From positions 1 through 64,000 of the forward strand of contig NZ_CALAEQ010000099.1 in assembly GCF_937891065.1 (NCBI RefSeq): a DNA stretch of 64,000 bases. The letters run 5' to 3'. The DNA is from an uncultured Lutibacter sp. (GTDB taxonomy: Bacteria > Bacteroidota > Bacteroidia > Flavobacteriales > Flavobacteriaceae). Shown here piece after piece: positions 48,026 through 57,588 of the stretch; the stretch's first letter is position 1; each line of letters begins with the position of its first letter. The notes beneath the pieces are model-generated. The model saw nothing but the letters and a program-made list of their open reading frames with translations, was not told the DNA's origin and ran no database searches. The position numbers were made by a program, and so were the translations under genes.

Positions 48026-48382
48026 TCATAACAGCTGATTATCAGCGTTATGAGATTTACAAATAAATTCAAAGTGATCAACTTTACAATTTTTAAGATA
48101 GCCTCTTTTTTTTAACTTAAAAATTAGCTTTTTTAAGTACACACATTTATTTTTATAATCTATTTTTACTTTACCCTTTTCAAGAATATCAGCCCCAATA
48201 ATTCCATCAACAGCTTTAGCTTTATACTCTATTAACGCAGTATTTATGTAGGTTAAATCCAACAATACTAAACTGAACTTTTCATAATTCCAATCTTTAA
48301 ATTTAAAAAGAATGCTATTTAATCTGATGTAGTAGTTATTTCGATTAAATTCAACGTTTTTTAAAAAGAAAATAGCCAGCAA
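48026..48382 (-). pseudogene. C-terminal fragment of a retropepsin-like aspartic peptidase
   Basis: The frame opens at TTG and has no in-frame ATG. Its first 32 bases overlap the end of the CHAT gene, with a stop codon just upstream. The protein piece LLDLTYINTALIEYKAKAVDGIIGADILEKGKVKIDY matches, from family knowledge, the C-terminal half of clan AA (retropepsin-like) peptidases of Bacteroidota. The N-terminal half with the catalytic Asp-Thr-Gly is absent, because the CHAT gene occupies that place. It therefore seems to be a truncated gene, although expression of the fragment by translational coupling cannot be excluded. Confidence 0.55.
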
Positions 48383-51026
48383 TTAAAAACAAACCAACAA
48401 TTAAAAACCACATAAAATTAAAGTTTTTATTTTGATGTGAACTAACTTCGCCAATGTATATAAAACTAGCCCAATAATATGGTGATTTTTTACTGACTGA
48501 AATAGATTCATTATTTAAATAAGATAATTTGGCCGTATGCAAAGCTTCAGATTTATTTCCTGTTTTCTTATAATTTTTATAAAATTCAGACATTAATTCC
48601 TCGGTAGATTTATCATTTACTTTCCATAAAGAAACTAGTAAATTTTTTACGCCGGCGTAAGAAAAACCACGAGCTAAACTCATTGCGCCTTCACCCTTTC
48701 TTAAAGTGCCTAAACCAGTTTCACAGGCACTTAAAACTAATAAATCTGTTTTGAAATTATACCCATAAATTTCAGGTAAATATAATGTTTCATTATAAAA
48801 TTCAATAGCAGGTGGTGTATAATAATTTCCTGAAGTTGCATGAGTTGATAAATGAATAATAGAATAATTTTTAGCTAGTTGATTAAATGCTTTTTTTGTT
48901 GCTTTTTGCTTTAATAAAAATGCTCCATCAATACTATTTTCAATACTATTTGCTTCTTGCAATGTGTAATTAAGTTCTGATAAATCACGATAATTTTTTT
49001 CGAAAACAGGGAAAAAGCCTATAAAATTTTCTTTTCCCTTTCCTACAACTTTAGAATCCTGTATTAAAATTGATGCTGAATAAGCATAACTTATATTGCT
49101 TTTTTTGAGTAAATATGGTAAATTTTCAAAGTTAGTGATTGCCGTTTTTTCAGTAATTAAAGCATCAAAAGGAAGAAATGAAAATAAACCGTCAGGAACT
49201 ATAATTGTGTTTTTACTTAGCTCTTTTGAGAATAAATTTTTATACAATTGAAATCCTAATGAAGTATATTTAGTAACATTATTTTGTAAATCACTTCCTC
49301 TACTATTAGCAAACAAATTTAAAAACTCTGAAATTTGAGTATTAAATTCATCTTCTTTTACAATCTTATCTAATTTAGGTGCTATTCCTTTTGAAATTGA
49401 AAAGACATAAACATTTTCTTTTCCATCAAAAAATTCAATTAATTGTTCGTTTTTTCTTAATAGTTTTTCTTCAATGGTTTTGAATGAAATTAAACTATCA
49501 TTTTTCACAGTTAAGGTTGGATATTTTGCATTAATTTCCTGTTTTAACAATTGCAACTCATTAAAAACAATTGCACGTTTATTTGTTAAATCTGCTAATA
49601 AATGTATCGATGCTTTTTCTCCTTTTAATTCTTCAATAGTAATCCTTTTATTAAGTTGTGATTTATTAAACAGCAACTGATTTTCAATCACAAATAAACT
49701 ATCATTTTTAATTTTAGACTTTTGAAAAGCAGTTTCTTTTGCTTCTAATAACACAACCGATTTGGATTGTTCAGCAAACTGAAATGCCTTTTCAATCCAA
49801 TTTATATTATTAGTTTGTTGATATAATTCGTAACACAAATCAATACAATTTTCACTTCTATTTCTATTTTCTTGTTGTTGAATTAATTTCGAATTCTGAC
49901 TTAAAAAAGAGGCTCTTAACTCATCTTCAACTTTAAAAGCTAATTCGAAATTTTTTAGTGCATTTTCAAAATCATTTTGTTGAATAAACAATAATGCTCT
50001 CCCGTCCAAAGCTTCTTTTAATGTGTTTTCAGGATAAAAATTAGTAGTCTCAGGATTTTCAAAAACTGATTTAGGATGGTACTTTGGAAGCAATACACTT
50101 AACGATTTCTGATAATAAATTAATCCATTTTCATATTGATTTATTTTACCATAAACTTCAGCAGTTTGATTGTAAATTTTAGCAACTTCTCTATCGTGTT
50201 CTCCAAATGCTTTTTGAGCATTTTTTAAAGCATTCTCAAATTGAACAATAGCGTTATCAAATTCTTGTATTTGAACAAGGCAATTTGCTAAAGTGACCTG
50301 GTTTTTAGTTAAAATTGAACTCTCATTATCAATATTAAATTTATTTGAAAGCTGTACGTTTTCTTTGGCTTTTTCAATATCATTTAAATACAAAAAATTG
50401 ATAGCCAAATCTGAATGAATTCTAGATTTTATTTCTTTTTCCTCATTTAAATTTAATGCTAAATTCAAATAATGTATCGCCTTTAAATATTCGCCTTTGG
50501 TTCTAAAAACAACTGCTAAATTTGAATAACCTGCAATTATTTGAGTGGTATTATTTTCTTTTTGAGCTTTTTCAATCGTAATTTTTAAAATATCTTCAGC
50601 TCTATCTATATCGCCCAAACGTGTGTAATTATTAGCTAGTGGTTTTAAACAAAATTCAATAATATCAAATTGAATATCTCCTTTTTTATAAAATGAAAAT
50701 GCGTTTTCATATTGAAATATAGACTGGTTTATAAACCCAAATTGCTTTAAATAAAAAGCGTAATTAATATGTAAATAAAGTTGTGCAGTTTTTTCTTTAT
50801 TATTTGTTGGAGTTCGCCATAAATTAGTTGAAATCTCTTCAAATAATTTTAAATTTTTAATAGATGGATTTTTCGCATACTCATCAAGTTGGGCATAAAT
50901 AAATTCAGAAAAATTATCTTGCTGTTTTAATGAATCTAACCTTACTTTAAGATGAGAGTCTGTTTTTTGTGCAACTGATATAACACTAAAAAATACTAAA
51001 AATAGAATGATAACATTTTTCAGCAT
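48351..51026 (-). CDS. TPR-CHAT caspase-like protease with C-terminal membrane anchor
   Basis: This 891-residue protein has a signal peptide (1-19, ending ISVAQ), TPR repeats (about 60-420; AGYSNLAVVFRTKGEYLKAIHYL, IYNQTAEVYGKINQYENGLIYY), a helical linker and a CHAT domain (about 600-850). The expected catalytic dyad is His729 in IIHLSTHATSG and Cys768 in LSACETGLG, with KGEGAMSLARGF as a further CHAT motif. A membrane span at the C-terminus (about 868-886) is followed by FKKR. CHAT proteases cleave partner proteins when triggered, as in CRISPR-associated Craspase and other conflict systems, but flavobacterial TPR-CHAT proteins are uncharacterised. It is 6 bp after the PKD/barrel gene in one operon. 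Confidence 0.9.
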   Translation of the reverse strand: MLKNVIILFLVFFSVISVAQKTDSHLKVRLDSLKQQDNFSEFIYAQLDEYAKNPSIKNLKLFEEISTNLWRTPTNNKEKTAQLYLHINYAFYLKQFGFINQSIFQYENAFSFYKKGDIQFDIIEFCLKPLANNYTRLGDIDRAEDILKITIEKAQKENNTTQIIAGYSNLAVVFRTKGEYLKAIHYLNLALNLNEEKEIKSRIHSDLAINFLYLNDIEKAKENVQLSNKFNIDNESSILTKNQVTLANCLVQIQEFDNAIVQFENALKNAQKAFGEHDREVAKIYNQTAEVYGKINQYENGLIYYQKSLSVLLPKYHPKSVFENPETTNFYPENTLKEALDGRALLFIQQNDFENALKNFELAFKVEDELRASFLSQNSKLIQQQENRNRSENCIDLCYELYQQTNNINWIEKAFQFAEQSKSVVLLEAKETAFQKSKIKNDSLFVIENQLLFNKSQLNKRITIEELKGEKASIHLLADLTNKRAIVFNELQLLKQEINAKYPTLTVKNDSLISFKTIEEKLLRKNEQLIEFFDGKENVYVFSISKGIAPKLDKIVKEDEFNTQISEFLNLFANSRGSDLQNNVTKYTSLGFQLYKNLFSKELSKNTIIVPDGLFSFLPFDALITEKTAITNFENLPYLLKKSNISYAYSASILIQDSKVVGKGKENFIGFFPVFEKNYRDLSELNYTLQEANSIENSIDGAFLLKQKATKKAFNQLAKNYSIIHLSTHATSGNYYTPPAIEFYNETLYLPEIYGYNFKTDLLVLSACETGLGTLRKGEGAMSLARGFSYAGVKNLLVSLWKVNDKSTEELMSEFYKNYKKTGNKSEALHTAKLSYLNNESISVSKKSPYYWASFIYIGEVSSHQNKNFNFMWFLIVGLFLIAGYFLFKKR

Positions 51027-51032
51027 TGCATC

Positions 51033-53027
51033 TTATATTTTCCAAATAGCATAAAAATGAAATTGAGAATGTGGTTCGTTAAAATTATAAAGATAACGCA
51101 CACCAACACTCGGCCCAATTCTAGATGCTCCAATAGTAATATCTCCAAAAACACCATATTTTATATCACTTAACGATGAATTACTTTCAGTTGTTACTGT
51201 TTCATTAAGTGCCTCAATTGGGTCTCCTATAGTTTCCTTTGAGTATACAAAATAACTAGAACTTGTTGTATTATTCACTTTATTTGAGATATCAAAAGAA
51301 AGTTGTGGACCAACTCCCAAACCTATAACTCCATTTAAATTATATCGAAATGACACCGGAACTACATCAATATTTAACTTTGTAATTTCCGAATTTGTTT
51401 CATCAAATCGTATGGCGCTGTCAATTATAACACCTTGATCTAATTCAATTGGTCCAAGTTGTTGACTAGCACTTTTAAAATCACCAAATTCATGTGTAGA
51501 AATCATCAATTCAGCTTGCAAATATTTTTTATATGATTTGTAAGGTGAAATGGTTGCTCCAACAAAATAACTTTTAGAATCTTTTACATCTAGATAACTA
51601 TTATACCCAGATTTTACTCCAATTGAAATACCTGGAGAAAATCGTGATGTAGAAGTATTTGTAATTATTGGTTCGTTTTTATCAAAAATAATAGCGGTTT
51701 TACTTTTAGACTTTACCTTGTGAAAATCTTTCCCAAATTTCATTGAATATTTTACAAACCCTTTAGTAGAATCTTTATCATGAACTCCTTTTTGAGCTGT
51801 TCCGGGTAAATAAATATTTTTAAACTGAAATGAAATTTGATCTTTTGTAATAATAGTATCTAAACAACTATAATTAATTTCTTCTTCCGGGCAAATTGGG
51901 CATTCAGGATACATGTCTAAAACTTCTAATGAAGATTTATCTAACATTTCAGGAATATCAACATTTAGTTTTATCAATCTAGCTGGTCCTTCTCCATCAT
52001 TTTGAAAGCGAACTTTATATTTTAAACGTTTAAAACGAACTAATCTATAATTTAATCTTGTATCGTAAACAGCCATTTTATTTGGGTCATGCGAGGTTAC
52101 AATTTCCATTTCTTTAGTTAGCACTTTATGAGAATCGTTACCACGTTCAGGCACGTAAATACTTCTAATTGAAATTACGGCGCTTGTATCTTTTAGCATT
52201 TCTGGGGTAGTTTTAAAGCTAAAAAACATATTTCGCTCTTCGTTGGCTTCTAAATTATCAATTGTATACATTTTCACATCATGATAATAGGCTTTCGCTT
52301 CCTCTAAGGTTAATGGTAAGTTTTGCTTTAATGTATCGGCTACAATTAACTGCTCGTCAATAAATGTAGAAACTCCTGTAGTTTTTATAAATTCATTTTT
52401 AGAAATATACCGGTTATTATCAGCTATAATTTCATTTGAAATTTCTTTTTCATTGTGATGTAATCTAACGTCAACAAGCTCGAAATTTTTAGCTTTGTAT
52501 TTCTTTTCATTGAAAAAAACATAAATTTCCCCATTCGTTGGAAACTCTTTTGTATTTCCATAACTCAATACCAATTGCATTTCTTCATTTGGTACTGGAT
52601 CTCTATTTGTTTGTATTCTAAAACCATTGTGAGCAGCCACTAAATAATGATTTTCGTTTTCAGAAACATCAAAGTTGGCTTCATGTATAGCAACTTCTTT
52701 AGGCCGTGTTGCTGGCGGTTTTCCATCATCATAATTATTAGTTACGGAAAGTTGAGTATTGTAATTTCCCTTCTTTTTATAAGTATGCTTTGGGTCTTTT
52801 TCAAAACTATAATTACCATCACCAAACTCCCAATAAAACGTGTAAAATGATTTTGGAGCTCCCGCAATTTGACTTAATTGGGGTGTTTCAGGATTAAATG
52901 AAATTTTATTCCCGTTTACAGTATATTCAATGGTAGCTGTTCTTGTAATTGTATCATTTTCTATGCTTTGCGCATAAAAAAAAGTTTGAAACAATATTAA
53001 AAACATTGTTAAAATGTGATTTTTCAT
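51033..53027 (-). CDS. Exported PKD-domain protein with C-terminal outer-membrane beta-barrel
   Basis: The start is set at the ATG at 53027 (664 residues), which gives a good signal peptide ending FFYAQ; an upstream start only adds a leader. A PKD-like domain (about 25-120) carries YWEFGDGNYSFEKDPKHTY. Then follow beta-sandwich regions (SHDPNKMAVYDTRLNYRLVRF is a segment common in T9SS-type proteins) with a cysteine-rich patch (YPECPICPEEEINYSC). The last about 190 residues are beta-barrel-like (GISIGVKSGYNSY, IGLGVGPQLSFDI, IGPSVGVRYLYNF). It is co-transcribed with the TPR-CHAT protease and so may be its surface partner or target. Confidence 0.75.
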   Translation of the reverse strand: MKNHILTMFLILFQTFFYAQSIENDTITRTATIEYTVNGNKISFNPETPQLSQIAGAPKSFYTFYWEFGDGNYSFEKDPKHTYKKKGNYNTQLSVTNNYDDGKPPATRPKEVAIHEANFDVSENENHYLVAAHNGFRIQTNRDPVPNEEMQLVLSYGNTKEFPTNGEIYVFFNEKKYKAKNFELVDVRLHHNEKEISNEIIADNNRYISKNEFIKTTGVSTFIDEQLIVADTLKQNLPLTLEEAKAYYHDVKMYTIDNLEANEERNMFFSFKTTPEMLKDTSAVISIRSIYVPERGNDSHKVLTKEMEIVTSHDPNKMAVYDTRLNYRLVRFKRLKYKVRFQNDGEGPARLIKLNVDIPEMLDKSSLEVLDMYPECPICPEEEINYSCLDTIITKDQISFQFKNIYLPGTAQKGVHDKDSTKGFVKYSMKFGKDFHKVKSKSKTAIIFDKNEPIITNTSTSRFSPGISIGVKSGYNSYLDVKDSKSYFVGATISPYKSYKKYLQAELMISTHEFGDFKSASQQLGPIELDQGVIIDSAIRFDETNSEITKLNIDVVPVSFRYNLNGVIGLGVGPQLSFDISNKVNNTTSSSYFVYSKETIGDPIEALNETVTTESNSSLSDIKYGVFGDITIGASRIGPSVGVRYLYNFNEPHSQFHFYAIWKI

Positions 53028-53127
53028 AATTAGTAGTTTAAACAAATATAAAAAAAGCATTCTATATTATATTTTTTGTTGCAAGAGATCGATCTAGTTT
53101 TTAATAAAAAATAAACAAAACCAAAAA

Positions 53128-53152
53128 AAAGCTGTCTTGTTAGACAGCTTTC
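53128..53152 (-). terminator. Terminator after the lipoprotein gene
   Basis: On the minus strand AAAGCTGTC pairs with GACAGCTTT and is followed by T5 beyond the stem. It separates the lipoprotein gene from the downstream PKD/CHAT genes. Confidence 0.8.
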
Positions 53153-53197
53153 CCACTTGCAATTGACCTATTTCAACCGTTCAATAATTGCAATGTT

Positions 53198-54226
53198 TTA
53201 TGGTAAATCGTTAATTAATGTTTCTAAAGCAGCTTGGGTAATTGGACTTAAGCTTGATATCACTTCAATATGATCTTCAACAATTGTTGTTCCTTGTATT
53301 GCGTAATTTAATTGTCCATCTATTTCAGCAACCATTATAATATGTACTTCTAATCCTACAGGAATTAATCCGTAATGCTCAGTAAACATTTCTAAAGTTG
53401 TATTGTAAACATCCATTCTTGCTAAAGTTGATGCTTCACCATCATATGATAAATACACTGCACAATTGTCTTGGTTAAATTCAGCTGGTACATCAATAAA
53501 AATTTCAGTTTTTGCTCCGGCATAGTTATACCATTTGTCTAAGTTTGTCCATCCAAAATCTCCTATATCATAATTATATGTTGCAAATGCACCATCTGCA
53601 CCTTGTCCATCTCTAATTTGAGCATCATCTTTTTCTCCATTACCATCTTCATCAGCTTCAACCCAATCTCCATTTGTATCATCATCTCCTCTAAAAATTT
53701 GCATTCCACCTTCTAAATCAGCAAAATCAACTGGTCGACTTTGAACTCCTGCCATTTCTAACAATTCCATTTGCACATCACTTTGTAAAGCAGAAATATG
53801 AAACTCTCCTGCCGATTTTAGTGCTTCTTTATCTCCATTAGCTCTCATTCCTAACGTAGATTTATCTTTTAAAAGCATTGAAGCTTTATCGTAAATCTCA
53901 ATTAATTTAACTGTTACATTTCCTGTTACTGGAGTTCCATTTAATCCGAAAGAATTTGGTTGAAAAGTTACTTGTGTTCCTTGTGTTCCTATAATTACAC
54001 CACCTGCGGCAGCGTCTAAAATAAATTCTTGTGTAGCATCTGCTCTGTTATCTTCAAAACGAGCTGCTAAGGCTACACCATCTGGTTGAGGAACTAAAAC
54101 CTCATCTTTGTCATTAATACAACTTGCTAAACTTGCAAGTACCATTACTCCTAATACATTTTTTAAAATTCTGTTTACAACTTTACTATTCTTTAAGTTT
54201 GTAAAATTTTGTTTTTGCGTTTTCAT
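53198..54226 (-). CDS. Hypothetical surface lipoprotein
   Basis: This 342-residue protein has a long charged N-terminus and a lipobox (LASLASC, Cys36). The mature part begins with an acidic stretch and contains a beta-rich domain of the type VTFQPNSFGLNGTPVTGNVTVKLIEIYDKASML, seen in many flavobacterial lipoproteins, and a Ca-binding-like acidic loop (DDDTNGDWVEADEDGNGEKDD). It is transcribed away from the ECF sigma-factor gene, with 118 bp between the two starts, and ends at its own terminator. The divergent layout suggests it is a target of that sigma factor. Function is unknown. Confidence 0.7.
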   Translation of the reverse strand: MKTQKQNFTNLKNSKVVNRILKNVLGVMVLASLASCINDKDEVLVPQPDGVALAARFEDNRADATQEFILDAAAGGVIIGTQGTQVTFQPNSFGLNGTPVTGNVTVKLIEIYDKASMLLKDKSTLGMRANGDKEALKSAGEFHISALQSDVQMELLEMAGVQSRPVDFADLEGGMQIFRGDDDTNGDWVEADEDGNGEKDDAQIRDGQGADGAFATYNYDIGDFGWTNLDKWYNYAGAKTEIFIDVPAEFNQDNCAVYLSYDGEASTLARMDVYNTTLEMFTEHYGLIPVGLEVHIIMVAEIDGQLNYAIQGTTIVEDHIEVISSLSPITQAALETLINDLP

Positions 54227-54344
54227 AATTATTAAATTTTAATTGTTTATAAATTTGTTTTACACTTACATATCAACAGGTTTTATTTTTTGTTACCCTT
54301 TTTTATGAAAAAAAAATTAAATTAGCTATCTCTAACTATTGCAC

Positions 54345-54926
54345 ATGATTCAAAAACCACACGAAGACCACATATATATAGAGGCTTTGTTAAAAAATGA
54401 CAGCAGAGTACTTTCTAAGATTTATGAAAAATTTTCACATAAGATTGTTTCATATGTAAGAAATAACAATGGAAATTCTGATGATGCCCAAGATATTATT
54501 CAGGAAACACTCGTTACAATTTACCACCAGGCAAAAGAGAAAAATTTTGTACTTACTTGTCCGTTTGATGCTTATTTCTATTTATTATGTAAAAGACGTT
54601 GGTTAAATGAACTTAAAAAAAGAGGAAATAAAAGGGTAACAATTTTAGACGATACTACATCTATTACTGAAGAGCAAGAACAACAAGTTGAAGAAACTGA
54701 AATTTTTGAAAAACAAAGTCAGCTTTTTGAATCAAAATTTAAAGAATTAGGTGCAAAATGTCAAGAATTATTAAAAACCACCTTTAAAATTAAATCGATG
54801 GAGAAAGTTGCCGAAATTTTAGGTGTTACTTATGGTTATGCTCGTAAGAAGAAATCGCAATGTATGGGTAAATTAACTCAGCTTGTGAAAAATTCGAATG
54901 AATTTCATCAACTAAAAGCCTACTAA
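54345..54926 (+). CDS. ECF-type RNA polymerase sigma factor
   Basis: The start is the ATG at 54345 (193 residues); the longer frame would use TTG. Region 2 spans about residues 15-90 (KIYEKFSHKIVSYVRNN, DDAQDIIQETLVTIYHQ, FDAYFYLLCKRRWLNELKKR) and region 4 about 125-180 (KCQELLKTTFKIKSMEKVAEILGVTYGYARKKKSQCMGKL). The next gene, one base after its stop, encodes an anti-sigma-like membrane protein. Its divergent neighbour is a surface lipoprotein, followed by the PKD and CHAT genes, so it probably controls this surface locus in response to an envelope signal. Confidence 0.92.
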   Translation: MIQKPHEDHIYIEALLKNDSRVLSKIYEKFSHKIVSYVRNNNGNSDDAQDIIQETLVTIYHQAKEKNFVLTCPFDAYFYLLCKRRWLNELKKRGNKRVTILDDTTSITEEQEQQVEETEIFEKQSQLFESKFKELGAKCQELLKTTFKIKSMEKVAEILGVTYGYARKKKSQCMGKLTQLVKNSNEFHQLKAY

Positions 54927-54927
54927 A

Positions 54928-55668
54928 ATGAGTGAAGATAACTACATAACGTTTGATAAGTATCTAAATAATGAATTATCGGATTTAGAGTTAACATCTT
55001 TTAAAGAACAACTAAAATCCGATATAGATTTTAAGCAAGAATTTGAAATTTATAAAGCGCTAGAAGCTTCATTAAGTTCAAAATTCGAAAATGAAGAAGA
55101 AGAAAAAGCTTTGAAAACTACACTTTCAAAATTAGGTTCAAAATACCTAAAACCTGAAAACACCATTAAAAAGAAAGGTAAATTAATTTCATTATTCAGC
55201 AATAAACAATTCATGGTTGCAGCAAGTATTGCACTGTTAATTGGTTTTTTCATATTTAATAATGGTGAACCTGTTTATAGCGATTTTTCGAGCCATAATT
55301 CATTAGAATTAGTTGTGAGAAGTGATAATAGCGAAACTATTATCAAAGCTCAGGAAGCGTTTAATTCTAAAAATTATGAAGTTGCTTTAGAACAATTAAC
55401 GGTTTTATCTGAAACAAATAAAAACGATGCTGAAATTGAATTGTATAAAGGAATTTGCTTTTTGGAGTTAAATAATTATGTGGAGGCCGATCAAATTTTT
55501 GATGCCATAAGCAGCGGAAAATCAACTTTTGTACATACTGCATCTTGGTATAAAGCTTTAAGTATGTTAAAACAAGAACAGTTTGAAGCTTGTAAATACG
55601 TTTTACAAACAATTCCTGAAAGTGCTGATGAATATAAACAAGCAAAAAAGTTATTAAAAAAGTTATAG
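54928..55668 (+). CDS. Anti-sigma-like TPR membrane protein
   Basis: This 246-residue protein has a cytoplasmic N-terminus (YLNNELSDLELTSFKEQL) like that of anti-sigma factors, one membrane span (about 92-108, FMVAASIALLIGFFIF) and a TPR domain outside (about 140-245; AFNSKNYEVALEQLTVL, LYKGICFLELNNYVEADQIF). Its start is one base after the sigma-factor stop, so translation is coupled. It may hold the sigma factor inactive and receive an envelope signal through the TPR part. This role is inferred from layout and not from a named family match. Confidence 0.75.
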   Translation: MSEDNYITFDKYLNNELSDLELTSFKEQLKSDIDFKQEFEIYKALEASLSSKFENEEEEKALKTTLSKLGSKYLKPENTIKKKGKLISLFSNKQFMVAASIALLIGFFIFNNGEPVYSDFSSHNSLELVVRSDNSETIIKAQEAFNSKNYEVALEQLTVLSETNKNDAEIELYKGICFLELNNYVEADQIFDAISSGKSTFVHTASWYKALSMLKQEQFEACKYVLQTIPESADEYKQAKKLLKKL

Positions 55669-56093
55669 TATTTTTAAAATAAATTACAATAAAATGCCAT
55701 ACTTATATTTGTAAATATGGCATTCTATTGTAAGTATTGATTCCTATTAAAATTGATTCCTGTCTTCTCAAAAATAACATGATTTTTTAGTAGAAAGGCA
55801 AAAAAATTAAAACAAACTGGCTTAAAAAGTCGGAATCTGATTAAAAAAAACTCTCAAAAATTAATTTTAGATGATTATACCTTTTTAAGATAGCCTGTAA
55901 TTATTACTATTAATGAGATAAATGTACGAAATACAAAAAAAATTGTTGTTATTTTTAAATAAACTTCAATAATTAAGCGCATTTTATACATTAACAAGAT
56001 AAGTGTTGTCATTCCCTCAGAATGTAACATTTGTCATACAATATATATTTTATTAAAAGTATATTCATCGCTTACTAAACAATTAGATTAATT
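55669..56093. other. Intergenic region upstream of the beta-barrel gene
   Basis: Contains one inverted repeat (AATGCCATA/TATGGCATT, 55693-55724) 24 bp after the previous stop, without a T-run; it may be a weak terminator. No reading frame was seen. Confidence 0.4.
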
Positions 56094-56981
56094 ATGAGAA
56101 AAAATTTATTATTATTAGTTGCTCTTGTTATGGCGACTAGTGCAAGCGCACAATTTTACGTAAGTGCAAGTGGTGGATTATCTATGGGTAGTGCAGGTAT
56201 ACTTATGGGTACCTCATTAAACGATACTAAAACTGAAGCTGAAAATCATTATGGTAGTTATGGTGAAGGATTAAACGCTCAATTAATGGGAGGTTACTTT
56301 TTTAATGACATGTTTGGGCTTGAATTAGGTGTAGGTTATTTACATGGTTCAGACCAAACCATTGATACATACAAAGTTAATGATGCAGGTTCTATTGCTG
56401 AATATACAGAAGGTATTGCACACGGAAGAGCTTATGGTTTAAATTTATCATTAGTTTATAAATTTAATGAAAAAATATACGGGAAAATTGGTGCTATTAC
56501 TAAATTAGGTGGTAAAACCGAAGCTATATTTACAAAAACGACTTCTACTCCTTTAGGACCAATTATTGCAGAAGGAGTAACAGATTACCACGGTAGAATT
56601 CCACTAGGATTTACAGCTACTATTGGACATAAGTTTAAATTAAATGATAATTTAAATTTATTTGCTGAGCTAGAATACTTAGGAATAAATGTAACTAGAG
56701 ATAATTCTGAATATCAAGAATTATTAGTTACTACTCCTGCAATCCCTGCTGGTGTAGTTGGTGCTTCTGCTGTACCATCAATGACATGGACTTTAGGTGA
56801 AGCTCCTTTAGCTCATCCAGTTTTTGGAACTATCGCTGCTCCGTCAAAAATTACTTATGTAGATAATTTAAGTACAACTAATACAGATCCTTCAAAGGCA
56901 TTGTCATCTGTTGTACCTTACTCTTCATTTGGTATTAACTTTGGTATTACTTATAATTTTGGAAATAAAGAAAAGAACTAA
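56094..56981 (+). CDS. Outer-membrane beta-barrel protein
   Basis: This 295-residue protein has a signal peptide (1-19, ending SASAQ) and alternating amphipathic strands typical of a small porin-like barrel (FYVSASGGLSMGSAG, FGLELGVGYLHGSDQ, YGLNLSLVYKFNEKIYGKIGAI, LFAELEYLGINVT, FGINFGITYNFGNK). Such proteins are common in Bacteroidota and may be structural or involved in passive transport. It stands alone between a 425-bp gap and a strong terminator. No specific function can be given. Confidence 0.82.
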   Translation: MRKNLLLLVALVMATSASAQFYVSASGGLSMGSAGILMGTSLNDTKTEAENHYGSYGEGLNAQLMGGYFFNDMFGLELGVGYLHGSDQTIDTYKVNDAGSIAEYTEGIAHGRAYGLNLSLVYKFNEKIYGKIGAITKLGGKTEAIFTKTTSTPLGPIIAEGVTDYHGRIPLGFTATIGHKFKLNDNLNLFAELEYLGINVTRDNSEYQELLVTTPAIPAGVVGASAVPSMTWTLGEAPLAHPVFGTIAAPSKITYVDNLSTTNTDPSKALSSVVPYSSFGINFGITYNFGNKEKN

Positions 56982-57005
56982 GTTTTTTATTTAACACCAA
57001 TACAT

Positions 57006-57043
57006 AAAAAAGCCGTTTAAAATTTAATTTTAAACGGCTTTTT
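57006..57043. terminator. Strong bidirectional terminator
   Basis: AAAAAGCCGTTTAAAAT pairs with ATTTTAAACGGCTTTTT (17 bp) with T-runs on both strands, between convergent genes. Confidence 0.9.
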
Positions 57044-57059
57044 TATTTTAGTATATTAT

Positions 57060-57533
57060 TTAGTTGCTAGTTAACTTAACAGCTGAATCATCAATTATTT
57101 TATTAAAATCACTTTCTAATATATTTGTTTTTAAACCTAGTAGCACATAATCGTTATCGCTTTTAACTTTCAAGACTATTTCTTTAATTGTATTTTTATG
57201 CTTCAAAAAGTACAACTGAACTTTATCTCCGTTTTGATTTATCCTAAAAATTGAAGTGTATTTTTTTTGTTTAATAAACCTCTCAAACTTTCTATCTAAA
57301 GAAGTTGAAGCATCTGAAAAAATCATTACTTTATAATGCTTTACTTTTTTAAATAAATCTTCATATTCTTTAACATCATCTTTTGGAATAAACATATTTG
57401 CAATAAAAGCAGGTGAGCTTATTGAAAATTCACAAGTCTCTTTATTTTCAACATAAAAAGAGTTAAAAGATGATTTTGTTGCGCAAGAAGTTAATATAAT
57501 TGCGGCTACTAAAATTAGAAAACTATTTTTCAT
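57060..57533 (-). CDS. DUF4252-family lipoprotein
   Basis: The start is the ATG at 57533 (157 residues), which yields a lipoprotein signal (ILTSC, Cys20); the longer frame only adds a poor leader. Sequence such as VKHYKVMIFSDASTSLDRKFERFIKQKKYTSIFRI and KSDNDYVLLGLKTNILESDF follows the DUF4252 pattern. The function of the family is unknown. It lies 55 bp downstream of the DUF4254 gene. Confidence 0.75.
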   Translation of the reverse strand: MKNSFLILVAAIILTSCATKSSFNSFYVENKETCEFSISSPAFIANMFIPKDDVKEYEDLFKKVKHYKVMIFSDASTSLDRKFERFIKQKKYTSIFRINQNGDKVQLYFLKHKNTIKEIVLKVKSDNDYVLLGLKTNILESDFNKIIDDSAVKLTSN

Positions 57534-57588
57534 AATAAAGGTGTTTAATCTATGACGATTAAACACCCTTATTGTAACTTTACATTAC

